In this document: positions 47,007 to 56,573 of the stretch, one piece after another
Position numbering within the stretch: the first letter of the stretch is position 1
Layout of the letters: every line of letters begins with the position of its first letter
Assembly (NCBI RefSeq): GCF_029024625.1
Contig: NZ_CP118953.1
Coordinates: 1,178,001-1,242,000 of the forward strand
Direction: 5' to 3'
Source: Staphylococcus chromogenes
GTDB lineage: Bacteria > Bacillota > Bacilli > Staphylococcales > Staphylococcaceae
Length of the DNA: 64,000 bases
Notes under the pieces: model-generated
Seen by the model: only the letters and a program-made list of their open reading frames with translations
Databases searched by the model: none
What the model was told of the DNA's origin: nothing
Program-made: the position numbers and the translations under genes

Positions 47007-47036
47007 ATCATAGCAAAACCACGGGATAATTGAAAA
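47007..47036 (-). promoter_or_regulatory. candidate promoter for the aldo/keto reductase gene
   Basis: Minus-strand TTTTCA (47031-47036) and TATGAT (47007-47012) are 18 bases apart, with TG one base before the -10. It lies over the nudF ribosome binding region. Confidence 0.45.
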
Positions 47037-47049
47037 GGAGAGGTCTATT

Positions 47050-47592
47050 ATGAAATTTGAGGAAAAAACATTATCTAAAGAAACAATATATAAAGGTAAA
47101 GTCATTGATGTTGAAAAACACTTCGTTGAATTACCAGACCAACAAACCTCTTATCGAGAGATTGTAAAGCACAATGGGGCAGTTGCGATTTGCGCAGTCA
47201 CACCTGAAAATAACGTATTGTTAGTGAAACAATATCGTAAAGCTATGGAAAAAGAACTGTTAGAAATCCCAGCAGGAAAGCTGGAACCTGGTGAAGACAG
47301 AGAGAGTGCGGCAAAGCGTGAGTTAGAAGAAGAAACAGGCTATATTGCAGATTCATTAACACTTATAGGTGAGGTCTATGGTTCTCCTGGCTTTTGTAAT
47401 GAATTGATTTCTATTTATTTCGCTGATAACTTAAAAAAAGGCAATATGAAACTAGATGAAGATGAGTTTGTTGAGAATATCAATTACACAATGGAAGATA
47501 TTGAAAAAGCTGTAAACGCTCGATCTATTAGTGATGCAAAAACACTTATCGCTTTCCAGTATCTATTATCAAATTATAATCATTCTAAATAA
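47050..47592 (+). CDS. nudF: NUDIX hydrolase, ADP-ribose pyrophosphatase (NudF type)
   Basis: Hydrolyses ADP-ribose and similar nucleotide sugars. The 180-residue protein has a complete Nudix box, residues 76-98 (GKLEPGEDRESAAK then RELEEETGY), and the EVYGSPGFCNE loop typical of ADP-ribose pyrophosphatases. The ATG follows AAAAGGAGAGG. It precedes fur in the same direction, as in S. aureus from memory. Confidence 0.9.
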   Translation: MKFEEKTLSKETIYKGKVIDVEKHFVELPDQQTSYREIVKHNGAVAICAVTPENNVLLVKQYRKAMEKELLEIPAGKLEPGEDRESAAKRELEEETGYIADSLTLIGEVYGSPGFCNELISIYFADNLKKGNMKLDEDEFVENINYTMEDIEKAVNARSISDAKTLIAFQYLLSNYNHSK

Positions 47593-47695
47593 ACAGCTTT
47601 TTGGGTTGCTTTTTTTCTCAATTACTGGTAATTTAATACAAGTAATTCATGTACTTAATAATGATTTTAAATTTCAGTAGAGGGGTGAAGCTTCC

Positions 47696-48148
47696 GTGGA
47701 AGATCGTTTAAATCGCGTGAAGCAACAATTACAACAATCTTCATACAAACTTACACCACAAAGAGAAGCAACAGTAAGAGTTTTAATCGAAAATGAAGCA
47801 GACCATTTAAGTGCTGAAGACGTCTATTTAAAAGTAAAAGAAAAAGCACCTGAAATTGGTCTTGCAACCGTTTACCGTACACTTGAGCTTTTAGCCGATT
47901 TAAAAGTCGTTGATAAAGTCAGTTTCGGCGATGGTGTGGCTCGCTTTGACTTGCGTAAAGAAGGGTCTGAACATTTTCATCATCATTTAGTTTGTATGGA
48001 ATGTGGACGTGTGGATGAAATTGACGAAGATTTATTACCGCAAGTCGAAGAACGTGTTGAAAAGGAATTTAACTTTAAAATATTAGATCATCGGCTTACT
48101 TTTCATGGCATTTGTGAAACGTGTCAGAAAAAAGGAAAAACGAAATAA
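47696..48148 (+). CDS. fur: ferric uptake regulator Fur
   Basis: Iron-responsive repressor. The 150-residue protein starts with GTG 47696 after GAGGGGTGA. It has the N-terminal winged helix (SSYKLTPQREATVRVL; GLATVYRTLELL), the metal-binding histidine run HFHHHLVC, and zinc cysteines Cys100, Cys103, Cys140 and Cys143. Sequence agreement with staphylococcal Fur rather than PerR or Zur is strong from memory. xerD is 40 bases downstream. Confidence 0.93.
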   Translation: MEDRLNRVKQQLQQSSYKLTPQREATVRVLIENEADHLSAEDVYLKVKEKAPEIGLATVYRTLELLADLKVVDKVSFGDGVARFDLRKEGSEHFHHHLVCMECGRVDEIDEDLLPQVEERVEKEFNFKILDHRLTFHGICETCQKKGKTK

Positions 48149-48187
48149 ATCACTTGAAACTAAGCGATGATAAGTAGGTGATTTTTT

Positions 48188-49075
48188 ATGCAAGACGTTG
48201 TTGATGAATATTTAAGATTTATTCAAATTGAAAAAGGATTATCAGAAAATACTATTGCGGCTTATCGTAGAGATTTAAATCATTATCTAAATTATTTAGC
48301 GGCTCAAAAAATATCAAATCTTGACTTTATTGATCGCCAAATCGTTCAGCAATGGTTTGGTGTTTTGCATGATGAAGGGCGTTCTACGAAATCCATCGCA
48401 CGATTTACATCTACCATTCGTAGCTTTCATCAGTTTGCTTTGCGAGAAAAGTATGCTGCAAAAGATCCAACAGTTTTAATCGAAACACCAAAGTATGAAC
48501 GTAAATTACCCGATGTATTATCCATTGATGAAATCGATCTTTTGTTAACGACACCTGAAACTTCTAAAAATAATGGTTATCGTGATAGAACAATGCTAGA
48601 GTTGCTATACGCTACTGGTATTCGCGTATCAGAGCTTATAAATATTGAAGTAGAAGACGTCAATCTTTTAATGGGTTTTGTTAAGGTATTTGGTAAAGGT
48701 AATAAGGAGCGTATCATTCCGCTAGGAGAAACAGTGATTGAGCTTTTAAAAACATATATAGAGAACGTAAGGCCTCAACTTTTAAAAAAGCAAGTTACAC
48801 ATACTTTATTTTTAAATATGCAAGGAAAACCGTTGACGCGGCAAGGCATCTGGAAAATTATAAAACAAACTGGGGCGAAAGCAGGTATTCAAAAACGACT
48901 GACTCCCCATACATTACGACATTCCTTTGCAACGCATTTACTAGAAAATGGTGCTGATTTACGTGCTGTTCAAGAAATGCTCGGGCATTCCGATATTTCG
49001 ACAACACAATTGTATACACACGTGTCTAAAACTCAAATTAGAAAGATGTATCAACAGTATCATCCACGTGCATAA
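48188..49075 (+). CDS. xerD: tyrosine recombinase XerD
   Basis: Site-specific recombinase that resolves chromosome dimers at dif with XerC. The 295-residue protein has an N-terminal SAM-like DNA-binding domain and a catalytic domain: Arg in YATGIRVSEL, HTLRHSFATHLLENG, and the nucleophile Tyr in TQLYTHVS. A typical length and the neighbouring fur support XerD over another integrase. The dif site is not expected here. Confidence 0.95.
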   Translation: MQDVVDEYLRFIQIEKGLSENTIAAYRRDLNHYLNYLAAQKISNLDFIDRQIVQQWFGVLHDEGRSTKSIARFTSTIRSFHQFALREKYAAKDPTVLIETPKYERKLPDVLSIDEIDLLLTTPETSKNNGYRDRTMLELLYATGIRVSELINIEVEDVNLLMGFVKVFGKGNKERIIPLGETVIELLKTYIENVRPQLLKKQVTHTLFLNMQGKPLTRQGIWKIIKQTGAKAGIQKRLTPHTLRHSFATHLLENGADLRAVQEMLGHSDISTTQLYTHVSKTQIRKMYQQYHPRA

Positions 49076-49108
49076 AACGTTAACTTAATTTATAAGCTAA
49101 CGTTTTTT
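49074..49108. terminator. terminator after xerD, shared with the DUF309 gene
   Basis: ACGTTA-CTTA pairs with TAAG-TAACGT with one bulge, followed by TTTTTT. The DUF309 stop lies within the hairpin. Confidence 0.65.
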
Positions 49109-49609
49109 ATTTTTTTGCGCTAATTGTCTTGCATGAACGACCTCAGTGCGATCACGTAATTTATGATGGTTGAGTATGAGGGGAGTTGTAACAACGGTTG
49201 TAGTTGGATTGTAGTTTGGCTCATATTTTAAAATAGCCTCTGTCATCTCTTTTGTGAGGGGTAACATCAAAGGTGCAAAAGGGCGTTTTTGAGCTGTGTT
49301 TTCTACCATGCGAGCGATTAATTGTTGCAATTGATCTTGGTGAACCCCTAGTTGCCTAAATGTTTCTGCGCGATGTTGTTGTATTAAATGCAAGGCTTTT
49401 TGAAACGAACGATACGCACCATTAAAGTTTTCTCTACGGTAATGATAACATCCTGTCGCAATTAGAATTAAGGCTACAATAGGGTCCTTTTTACTATATT
49501 TTTTTTGTGACTTCCACACTTCTTCTAAAATATCATGACATAGAAAATAATGCTGTTGCTGATGAAATTGTACATAAAAATCGACGAATTGCTTTTGCAA
49601 TTGTTTCAC
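49097..49609 (-). CDS. DUF309 family protein (YpuF-like)
   Basis: A 170-residue soluble helical protein of the DUF309 family. The family signature HDILEEVW is at residues 25-32, with a conserved His, Glu and Trp, and YHYRRENFNGAYRSFQKAL forms a TPR-like second half. The function is unknown. Its ATG follows GAGGTG on the minus strand. The gene sits between xerD and scpA, the same place as ypuF in Bacillus. Confidence 0.82.
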   Translation of the reverse strand: MKQLQKQFVDFYVQFHQQQHYFLCHDILEEVWKSQKKYSKKDPIVALILIATGCYHYRRENFNGAYRSFQKALHLIQQHRAETFRQLGVHQDQLQQLIARMVENTAQKRPFAPLMLPLTKEMTEAILKYEPNYNPTTTVVTTPLILNHHKLRDRTEVVHARQLAQKNKKR

Positions 49610-49695
49610 CTCAAAATTTATTGTTACATGTAAACATGCTATAATACTTTAGGATACAATGCATCCAACTTGCAATAGAAATGAGGCAAAAATTC

Positions 49696-50430
49696 ATGTA
49701 CGAGGTGAAATTAGACGCCTTTAATGGCCCTTTGGATTTGCTATTACATTTAATTAAAGAATTCGAGATTGATATTTATGATATTCCAATGAAGGCGCTC
49801 ACAGAACAATATATGCAATATATTCATGCGATGAATAAACTTGAAATTAATTTGGCAAGCGAGTATTTAGTCGTCGCTTCAGAACTTTTAATGATTAAAA
49901 GTCGTATGTTACTGCCAGATAAAAATCAATCAGATTTTGAGGAAGAGGATCCTCGTGATGAATTAGTTGAAAAATTGATTGAGTATCAAAACTTTAAAGC
50001 CTATGCCGTCTTACTCAATGAAAAAAAAGAGAAACGCGCACACTTTTATACGAAAACGCCTACAGATTTGTCTCATTATGAAAAATCTGAAAAAATGTCT
50101 GATAACACAACTATTGATTTAACGGAATTAATCGTTGCTTATCAAAAAATGAAAACACGTGTGGCATTAAAGAAGCCGAAACAAGTTCAAATCAAAAAAG
50201 AGACTTATACCATTCAACAATCGACTCAGCATATTTATTCAAAGTTACAACATCGATCTTCAATTACATTTTTCGATTTATTTAATTTTAATGAAACAAT
50301 TGAACATGTAGTCACACATTTTCTTGCATTGCTCGAAATGGCTAAAACTGGCATGATTCAAATCCAACAGACTAAAGCCTTTCACAACTTCGATATTACG
50401 AAAGGGGTTAATTATGACATCCAACCTTAA
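49696..50430 (+). CDS. scpA: segregation and condensation protein ScpA
   Basis: Kleisin subunit that joins the SMC arms in chromosome condensation. The 244-residue protein starts [20 protein letters not shown], the conserved N-terminus that binds SMC. The ATG 49696 follows AATGAGG; the frame also opens at 49681, but that start would hold the site itself. scpB overlaps its end by 17 bases. Confidence 0.95.
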   Translation: MYEVKLDAFNGPLDLLLHLIKEFEIDIYDIPMKALTEQYMQYIHAMNKLEINLASEYLVVASELLMIKSRMLLPDKNQSDFEEEDPRDELVEKLIEYQNFKAYAVLLNEKKEKRAHFYTKTPTDLSHYEKSEKMSDNTTIDLTELIVAYQKMKTRVALKKPKQVQIKKETYTIQQSTQHIYSKLQHRSSITFFDLFNFNETIEHVVTHFLALLEMAKTGMIQIQQTKAFHNFDITKGVNYDIQP

Positions 50431-50959
50431 TGCTATCATGACAGCCATTTTATACACTGTAGGAGAAGAAGGTATTGAGAGAAATCAACTCAAAGACATT
50501 TTAAATGTGGATGAAGATACGTTTAGTACACTATTAGAAACGTTTCAAATCGATGGCTTATTATTACAACAATTCGGCAACACATTGGTTTTAACCACCA
50601 CAGAAGATGTAGAATCCTATATTGAGACATTGATTGTCCATAAAGGTGCAACCAAATTATCACAAGCTGCGATGGAAGTCCTTGCAATCATTGCTTATAA
50701 CCAACCTATGACACGTAGTGATATAGAAATGATTCGGGGAATAAATTCAGATGGCCCCGTAAAAACATTGATTGCAAAGGGCTTAGTTGAACCGAAACAG
50801 CAAGCGGACACAAGAGGTCAACACCTTTACACTACAGATTTATTTTTAAATGTCTTTGGATTGACATCATTGGAAGATTTGCCGACGACAGATGAAGATG
50901 AAGAAGAAATCGAAAGCTTCTTTAGCGAACTTGTAAACCAGAAAGGGGCAGCAGAATGA
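50414..50959 (+). CDS. scpB: segregation and condensation protein ScpB
   Basis: Winged-helix partner of ScpA in the SMC complex. The 181-residue protein has the two winged-helix domains of the family ([28 protein letters not shown]) and an acidic C-terminus. ATG 50414 lies inside scpA after GAAAGGGG, and rluB begins four bases before its stop. Confidence 0.95.
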   Translation: MTSNLNAIMTAILYTVGEEGIERNQLKDILNVDEDTFSTLLETFQIDGLLLQQFGNTLVLTTTEDVESYIETLIVHKGATKLSQAAMEVLAIIAYNQPMTRSDIEMIRGINSDGPVKTLIAKGLVEPKQQADTRGQHLYTTDLFLNVFGLTSLEDLPTTDEDEEEIESFFSELVNQKGAAE

Positions 50960-51699
50960 CACAACAATTTGAACGATTACAAAAAAGAATTGCAAATAGT
51001 GGCTATACTTCTAGAAGAAAGGCAGAAACCTTAATTACTGAAGGTAAAGTTTCAGTCAATGGAAAAGTTGTCACAGAATTAGGCACAAAAGTAGGACCCT
51101 CAGATCAAGTGAGCGTGGAGGGGATACCTTTAGAACTTGAAGATAAATTATACATTTTATTTTATAAACCCGCACAGGTCATTACGAGTGTTTCTGACGA
51201 CCGGGGCAGAACTGTTGTCACTGATTATTTTGATGATTTAGAAACGCGTATTTATCCAGTCGGTCGTCTTGATTATGACACTTCAGGATTATTACTTTTA
51301 ACTAATGATGGTGAATTTACTAATTTAATGACCCATCCAAGATACAAAATCCCAAAAACATATATTGCCAAAATTGAGGGGTATATTTTACGAGAACAGG
51401 TGAAAGCACTTGAACATGGGATTGAACTTGAAGATGGCATGACTCACCCGGCGAAAGTAAAAGTTAAAAAACAAGATAAAACAAAAAACACTTCATTAAT
51501 TGAAATCACAATAACTGAAGGTAGAAACAGACAAGTACGTCGAATGTTTGAACATTTTGGCTTTAAAGTGACTAAACTTTCGCGTGTATCATTCGGACCT
51601 TTAGATTTAAAGGGTCTAGGTGCTGGTGAAGGGCGTGTGTTATCCCCACATGAAGTGAAAACTTTACGTCAACTCGCGACTCAAGGAGCTACAAAATAA
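50956..51699 (+). CDS. rluB: 23S rRNA pseudouridine synthase RluB
   Basis: Makes pseudouridine in 23S rRNA. The 247-residue protein has an N-terminal S4 RNA-binding domain (ERLQKRIANSGYTSRRKAETLI) and the RsuA-type catalytic motif GRLDYDTSGLLLLTNDGE with Asp106 as the nucleophile. It starts with ATGA overlapping the scpB stop. RluB rather than RsuA or RluE is inferred from the scpAB neighbourhood. Confidence 0.9.
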   Translation: MTQQFERLQKRIANSGYTSRRKAETLITEGKVSVNGKVVTELGTKVGPSDQVSVEGIPLELEDKLYILFYKPAQVITSVSDDRGRTVVTDYFDDLETRIYPVGRLDYDTSGLLLLTNDGEFTNLMTHPRYKIPKTYIAKIEGYILREQVKALEHGIELEDGMTHPAKVKVKKQDKTKNTSLIEITITEGRNRQVRRMFEHFGFKVTKLSRVSFGPLDLKGLGAGEGRVLSPHEVKTLRQLATQGATK

Positions 51700-51796
51700 A
51701 GTTTAGCGTTTAGAACATCACTTATAGTTACTCACTCCTAATCAGGAGTTTTATGGAACTGATGAGAAAGTAAGTCCTTCAGTTATAATGTATAAA

Positions 51797-51826
51797 TTAT
51801 CTATTAAACATTCGTTATGCTATACT
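51797..51826 (+). promoter_or_regulatory. candidate promoter for srrAB
   Basis: An extended -10, TGCTATACT at 51818-51826, has a weak -35 TTATCT at 51797-51802 with 18-base spacing. It is 45 bases before the srrA start. Confidence 0.4.
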
Positions 51827-51870
51827 AGGCATATCAATGAATTGTCACTAAGTGTGGGAGGTATTACACA

Positions 51871-52596
51871 ATGACTAACGAAATTTTAGTCGTGGACGAT
51901 GAAGAACGTATCAGAAAGTTATTAAAAATATATCTTGAAAGAGAAGGCTATGGTGTAATTGAAGCTACAGATGGAGAAGAAGCACTCCATTTAGCTCAAA
52001 CTCATGATTACGCCTGCATTTTATTAGATTTAATGTTACCTAAACTTGATGGTATTGAAGTCGCCACAACGTTACGTGAATCTAAAGAAACACCTATCAT
52101 TATGTTAACTGCAAAAGGTGAAGAAAATAACCGTGTCGAAGGCTTTGAGTCTGGGGCAGACGATTATATCGTCAAACCTTTTTCACCACGTGAAGTAGTT
52201 CTCAGAGTTAAAGCGCTACTACGTCGTACACAAGCACACATCACTGAACATAATGAACCACATGCACGTGATGTCATTTCTTTTAAACATTTAGTTATCG
52301 ATAATGATGCACATAAAGTTTTAGCAGATGATACTCCAGTAAACTTAACGCCAAAAGAATATGAACTTTTAATTTATCTTGCTAAAACACCAAATAAAGT
52401 TTTTGACCGTGAGCAACTTTTAAAAGAAGTTTGGCACTATGAGTTTTATGGTGATTTAAGAACTGTTGATACACATGTTAAACGATTGCGTGAAAAGTTA
52501 AATCGTGTGTCTAGTGATGCTGCACAAATGATTCAAACCGTATGGGGCGTTGGTTACAAATTCGAATTAAACGAGCAAAATGAAACGCCTGAATAG
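51871..52596 (+). CDS. srrA: respiratory response regulator SrrA (ResD family)
   Basis: OmpR-type regulator controlling genes for low oxygen and nitric oxide in Staphylococcus. The 241-residue protein has the acidic pocket VVDDEE, phospho-acceptor Asp53 (LLDLMLPKLDG), Lys in MLTAKGE, and a C-terminal winged helix (TPKEYELLIYLAKTPNKV; RTVDTHVKRLREKL). The ATG follows GTGGGAGG. Its overlap with srrB by 17 bases fits a two-component pair. Confidence 0.93.
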   Translation: MTNEILVVDDEERIRKLLKIYLEREGYGVIEATDGEEALHLAQTHDYACILLDLMLPKLDGIEVATTLRESKETPIIMLTAKGEENNRVEGFESGADDYIVKPFSPREVVLRVKALLRRTQAHITEHNEPHARDVISFKHLVIDNDAHKVLADDTPVNLTPKEYELLIYLAKTPNKVFDREQLLKEVWHYEFYGDLRTVDTHVKRLREKLNRVSSDAAQMIQTVWGVGYKFELNEQNETPE

Positions 52597-54313
52597 CGTC
52601 GTAATAAAACTGTGGTTAACTATTTTATTAATAGTAACGACAGTTTTAATTTTATTAAGTGCAGCCCTCATCACCTTTATGCAATATTACTTCACGCAAC
52701 AAACGGAACAAACCCTTTTTGAAAACGCTAAAAGTATTAATCATGTTTTAGATGAAAGTAACGATCGACAAAGCGCTATACGTCTTAGTGATGCAATGCT
52801 CGAAAAAAACAAAGGGATGATTATTGTTCCTGATTTTGTAAATCATGGTCATCAAAATTCTATTAAAGAAAAAATGCTTGAAGAAATTAAAGAAAATAAA
52901 GCTTTTGATAAAGTATTACAAAGTCAAAAATCAGAACTACAACATATCACGGTCAATGTTAATGGTATCGATCGTACCTTTGTACTGCTCGGATATCCAT
53001 CAAAAGCATACAAAGGTCAGCCATCAGCCGTTTTTATTTATCAAGATTTAAAAAGTATTGAAGATACGAATAATGTGATTACAATCATTATTTTAATCAC
53101 AGCCCTCATTTTTCTTGGCATTACAACTGTATTTGCATTCTTTCTCTCTACTAGAATTACCAACCCATTACGTCAACTTAAAACGCAAGCGAGTGAAGTA
53201 GCAAGAGGAAATTATGCCAAACGCGTTCCTGTCCAAACCCGTGATGAAATTGGTGCATTGGCCATGACATTTAACAAAATGAGTCGTAGTATTCAATCAC
53301 ATATTAATGCTATAACAACATCTAAAAATATTCGTGACACTTTAATAGATGCAATGGTTGAAGGGGTTATTGGGATAAATCATCGTCGTGAAACGATTTT
53401 ATCTAATCAACTAGCGACAAAATTATTAAATGAGATGTCAGAAACACTTCAACACAAGTACGATGCCCAAGTCAATCAAACATTTCAAACGAAGCGAACA
53501 GAATATGAAGAATACGAAATAAATAAACGTTATTACGTCATTATTATGAGCTATATTGAACGCATTCAACCTACTGGTGAGAGTGGCCTTGTAGTTGTTA
53601 TGCGGGATATGACAAATGAACATCATATGGATCAAGTGAAAAAAGACTTTATTGCCAGTGTCTCTCATGAGTTACGAACACCGATTTCATTATTACAAGG
53701 TTACACAGAATCTATTGTAGATGGTGTAGTGACTGAACCGAGTGAAATCAAGGAGTTTCTCAATATTGTATTGGACGAATCTAAACGTCTGTCTCGTCTA
53801 GTAAATGAATTGTTAAACGTCGCGAGAATGGATGCTGAAGGTATTACCGTTTATAAAGAAGAACAACCCATGATGGAATTAGTTAACAAAATGTCAGCAA
53901 AATATAAACAAGAACTTTCAGAGCTCGGTTTATCACTTAAAATTGAAGATAAAATGATAATGGAAAAGTTCTGGCATTATGATTTCGATAGAATGGAACA
54001 AGTGTTAACCAATCTTGTAGATAATGCAGCGCGACATACAAAACCAGGTGATGTCATTACAATTTCGGCTTATGAATCGGAAACAGAAGATATTCTTACA
54101 GTTTCTGACACTGGTGTAGGCATCGCTCCAGAACATTTAGAAAATGTGTTTGACCGTTTTTATAAAGTGGACGCCTCAAGAAAACGTGGAAAACAGGGGA
54201 CTGGGTTAGGCCTCTTTATTACACGTATGATTGTCGATGCACATGGGGGGCATATTTCAGTAGACAGTACGGTTAATGTTGGAACCAAATTCACTATTAA
54301 ATTGCCCAAATAG
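52580..54313 (+). CDS. srrB: respiratory sensor histidine kinase SrrB (ResE family)
   Basis: Membrane sensor kinase that pairs with SrrA. The 577-residue protein has membrane segments near residues 10-35 and 165-190 around an extracellular loop, then HAMP (RITNPLRQLKTQASEVARGNY), a PAS-like region, the phospho-acceptor His363 in SVSHELRTP, and the ATP-binding N box (VLTNLVDNAARHTKPG), G1 box (DTGVGI) and G2 box (GTGLGLFI). The length fits SrrB. Confidence 0.93.
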   Translation: MKRLNSVVIKLWLTILLIVTTVLILLSAALITFMQYYFTQQTEQTLFENAKSINHVLDESNDRQSAIRLSDAMLEKNKGMIIVPDFVNHGHQNSIKEKMLEEIKENKAFDKVLQSQKSELQHITVNVNGIDRTFVLLGYPSKAYKGQPSAVFIYQDLKSIEDTNNVITIIILITALIFLGITTVFAFFLSTRITNPLRQLKTQASEVARGNYAKRVPVQTRDEIGALAMTFNKMSRSIQSHINAITTSKNIRDTLIDAMVEGVIGINHRRETILSNQLATKLLNEMSETLQHKYDAQVNQTFQTKRTEYEEYEINKRYYVIIMSYIERIQPTGESGLVVVMRDMTNEHHMDQVKKDFIASVSHELRTPISLLQGYTESIVDGVVTEPSEIKEFLNIVLDESKRLSRLVNELLNVARMDAEGITVYKEEQPMMELVNKMSAKYKQELSELGLSLKIEDKMIMEKFWHYDFDRMEQVLTNLVDNAARHTKPGDVITISAYESETEDILTVSDTGVGIAPEHLENVFDRFYKVDASRKRGKQGTGLGLFITRMIVDAHGGHISVDSTVNVGTKFTIKLPK

Positions 54314-54640
54314 ATGTAAAACGACTATACAAAAACACATAGATAAATAGTGAGATACACCTTCTTTGATTCACGTACGACATCATTTTTCGCGTATTTC
54401 TCTAGATTAATATGGCCCTCTTTTGATAATCTTGGTAAATACTTTCTAAACAATTTCTATTGTCACAAATGAAAAAGTATTATAATCTAACTCATATACA
54501 ATTCGTCTAGTAAATAGGGTTCATTTTCAAAATGATTGATATTAAGGGATAGATGTAAAATATTTCACACAAATAATAGTTATTTTATCAAATCATACAA
54601 TTCTACCTCCATATTAGATGAATAGACAAGGAGGTCTATT
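54314..54640. other. srrB-ribU intergenic region
   Basis: These 327 bases contain a promoter-like TTGTCA-15-TATAAT at 54460-54486 for ribU and a short minus-strand frame at 54325-54453. I looked for the FMN riboswitch (RFN) usually found before riboflavin genes and did not see its conserved blocks. No clear terminator for srrB was found. Confidence 0.5.
54460..54486 (+). promoter_or_regulatory. candidate promoter for ribU
   Basis: TTGTCA at 54460-54465 and a perfect TATAAT at 54481-54486 are 15 bases apart, giving a leader of about 150 bases before ribU. Confidence 0.4.
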
Positions 54641-55195
54641 ATGAAGCAACGTCAAACACGCCGAATTATTTTGGTTGGGATGTTAAGTGGTATCGCATTT
54701 GTATTAATGTTCCTAAAATTTCCTTTACCATTTTTACCACCATATTTAACGGTGGATTTTAGTGATGTGCCAGCACTCATCGCTACATTTAGCTTTGGTC
54801 CTATTGCTGGCATTATGGTTGAGTTAATTAAAAATATACTCAATTTCTTTTTTAATATGAGTGATCCAGTGGGGCCAATCGCTAACTTTTTAGCAGGAAG
54901 TAGTTTTTTATTAACCAGTTACTTTTTCTATCGGAAGCGTAGAACACAAACTGCTTTAATCGTTGGTTTAGCGGTGGCAACAATTGTGATGACGCTTGTG
55001 TTAAGTATCTTGAATTATTTCATATTATTGCCTCTTTATGGCATGATTATGAACCTTTCAGATGTAGTCAATAATTTAAAAGTTATCGTGACAGCAGGGA
55101 TTATTCCATTTAATCTTATTAAAGGGGTGCTCATTGCTATCATCTTTTTACTTTTATTCCCAAGAATTAAAAATGCACTGCATTTAAAATCATAG
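54641..55195 (+). CDS. ribU: riboflavin ECF transporter substrate-binding subunit RibU
   Basis: Membrane S component that binds riboflavin and works with a shared energy-coupling module (EcfA, EcfT). The 184-residue protein has about six membrane segments and the RibU motif FLPPYLTVDFSDVPALIA near residues 29-46, used in riboflavin binding. The ATG follows AAGGAGG. No FMN riboswitch is visible upstream, which differs from Bacillus ribU as I recall it. Confidence 0.9.
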   Translation: MKQRQTRRIILVGMLSGIAFVLMFLKFPLPFLPPYLTVDFSDVPALIATFSFGPIAGIMVELIKNILNFFFNMSDPVGPIANFLAGSSFLLTSYFFYRKRRTQTALIVGLAVATIVMTLVLSILNYFILLPLYGMIMNLSDVVNNLKVIVTAGIIPFNLIKGVLIAIIFLLLFPRIKNALHLKS

Positions 55196-55196
55196 C

Positions 55197-55238
55197 AAAA
55201 AACACTCGGTATGTTATTGAACATCACCGAGTGTTTTT
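55197..55238. terminator. bidirectional terminator between ribU and ferredoxin gene
   Basis: AAAAAACACTCGGT pairs with ACCGAGTGTTTTT over a 15-base loop, with both flanks suitable for termination. Confidence 0.85.
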
Positions 55239-55268
55239 ACATCTATTTATTGAACATCTTGTATATCT

Positions 55269-55581
<313 letters not shown>

Positions 55582-55622
55582 ATAATTTTCAATATTTTCG
55601 TCTAAAGAATGAGGTTATCTCA

Positions 55623-56573
55623 ATGAAAACATTAATTCAATTCGCTTATCATCAAGCCTCTCCTTATAAAACAGAAAAAAGCATATATAATATTATCACA
55701 GGTAAAAAATCTCATCAAACCTTTTTTGATGCGGTATCACTAAATCTATTTACGTTATTTGGCATACAAAAAAATTTGAGTTGGGAAACATTTTTAACTT
55801 ACATTACGCATGAGCCAAATGATTTACGCATACCCACAAATAATCAAGCGACTTTTCAGACACTCAACCAAACTTTTGAGAACATACAGCTATTAATACA
55901 AACCCTTTCACATTTGAAACATCAATCGACTTCATTTATGCCGGTTTCTTCTCAAATTGACACACATTTAAAAGTTAAACAAGTGTACCATCAAATCAAA
56001 CATCAACATCTTGAAGAAAATGTATATCGTGAAATCCATCACCTTTTTAAAAAATTAAATCAGCAACAGCCTCAATCTGTCATTCATTATTTTTTAACCG
56101 GTTATGAGGAAGGGATGTATACAGCACATCAAGTCGCACTCATCGAAAAAGTACATCCTGAAGCGCTCACAGTTTTAATTTATAAAGATTTGTATTATTT
56201 ACATTCGCTACTTGGAGAGACAGAGGAGTTTCCCATTTTAACTCAATGTCGAACCACTTTAAAAGTATCTCAAGCTGTCTATCGTACATTTTTACTTATC
56301 AAAGAAGGTCACTCGATTGAATCAATATCACAAAAGAATCGTATTTCTGTGAATACAGTCTACGATCACATCATCGACTTATTTATTAATGACTATCTTG
56401 AAGATTATCGGTTACTTATTAACGAAACTCAACAAATTCAAAGCTTTGCAAAATATTATGAGCGATTTCCTAAACAACGTTTAAAATTTTATAAAAATGA
56501 ATTTGATATGTTTACTTATTTTGAAATTAAACTCATCATCATCTGTATCACAAAAGGAGTATTACATGCTTAA
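55623..56573 (+). CDS. YpbB-like helix-turn-helix protein
   Basis: A 316-residue mostly helical protein with a C-terminal helix-turn-helix (SIESISQKNRISVNTVYDHI, near residues 238-257). It corresponds to Bacillus ypbB, which lies before recQ as here. The function is not known; a role helping RecQ or acting on DNA is inferred only from the 8-base overlap with recQ. The ATG follows AATGAGG. Confidence 0.85.
   Translation: MKTLIQFAYHQASPYKTEKSIYNIITGKKSHQTFFDAVSLNLFTLFGIQKNLSWETFLTYITHEPNDLRIPTNNQATFQTLNQTFENIQLLIQTLSHLKHQSTSFMPVSSQIDTHLKVKQVYHQIKHQHLEENVYREIHHLFKKLNQQQPQSVIHYFLTGYEEGMYTAHQVALIEKVHPEALTVLIYKDLYYLHSLLGETEEFPILTQCRTTLKVSQAVYRTFLLIKEGHSIESISQKNRISVNTVYDHIIDLFINDYLEDYRLLINETQQIQSFAKYYERFPKQRLKFYKNEFDMFTYFEIKLIIICITKGVLHA

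Noticed and set aside
47593-47695. Possible Fur/Per box before fur (around the AATAATGATTTT stretch)
   Set aside because: Only half of the palindrome matches. In AT-rich DNA this is expected by chance.
53438-53668. Minus-strand frame within srrB
   Set aside because: It lies fully inside the kinase gene, with no start signals or family features.
54480-54640. FMN riboswitch before ribU
   Set aside because: The conserved RFN segments could not be found by eye on the plus strand.
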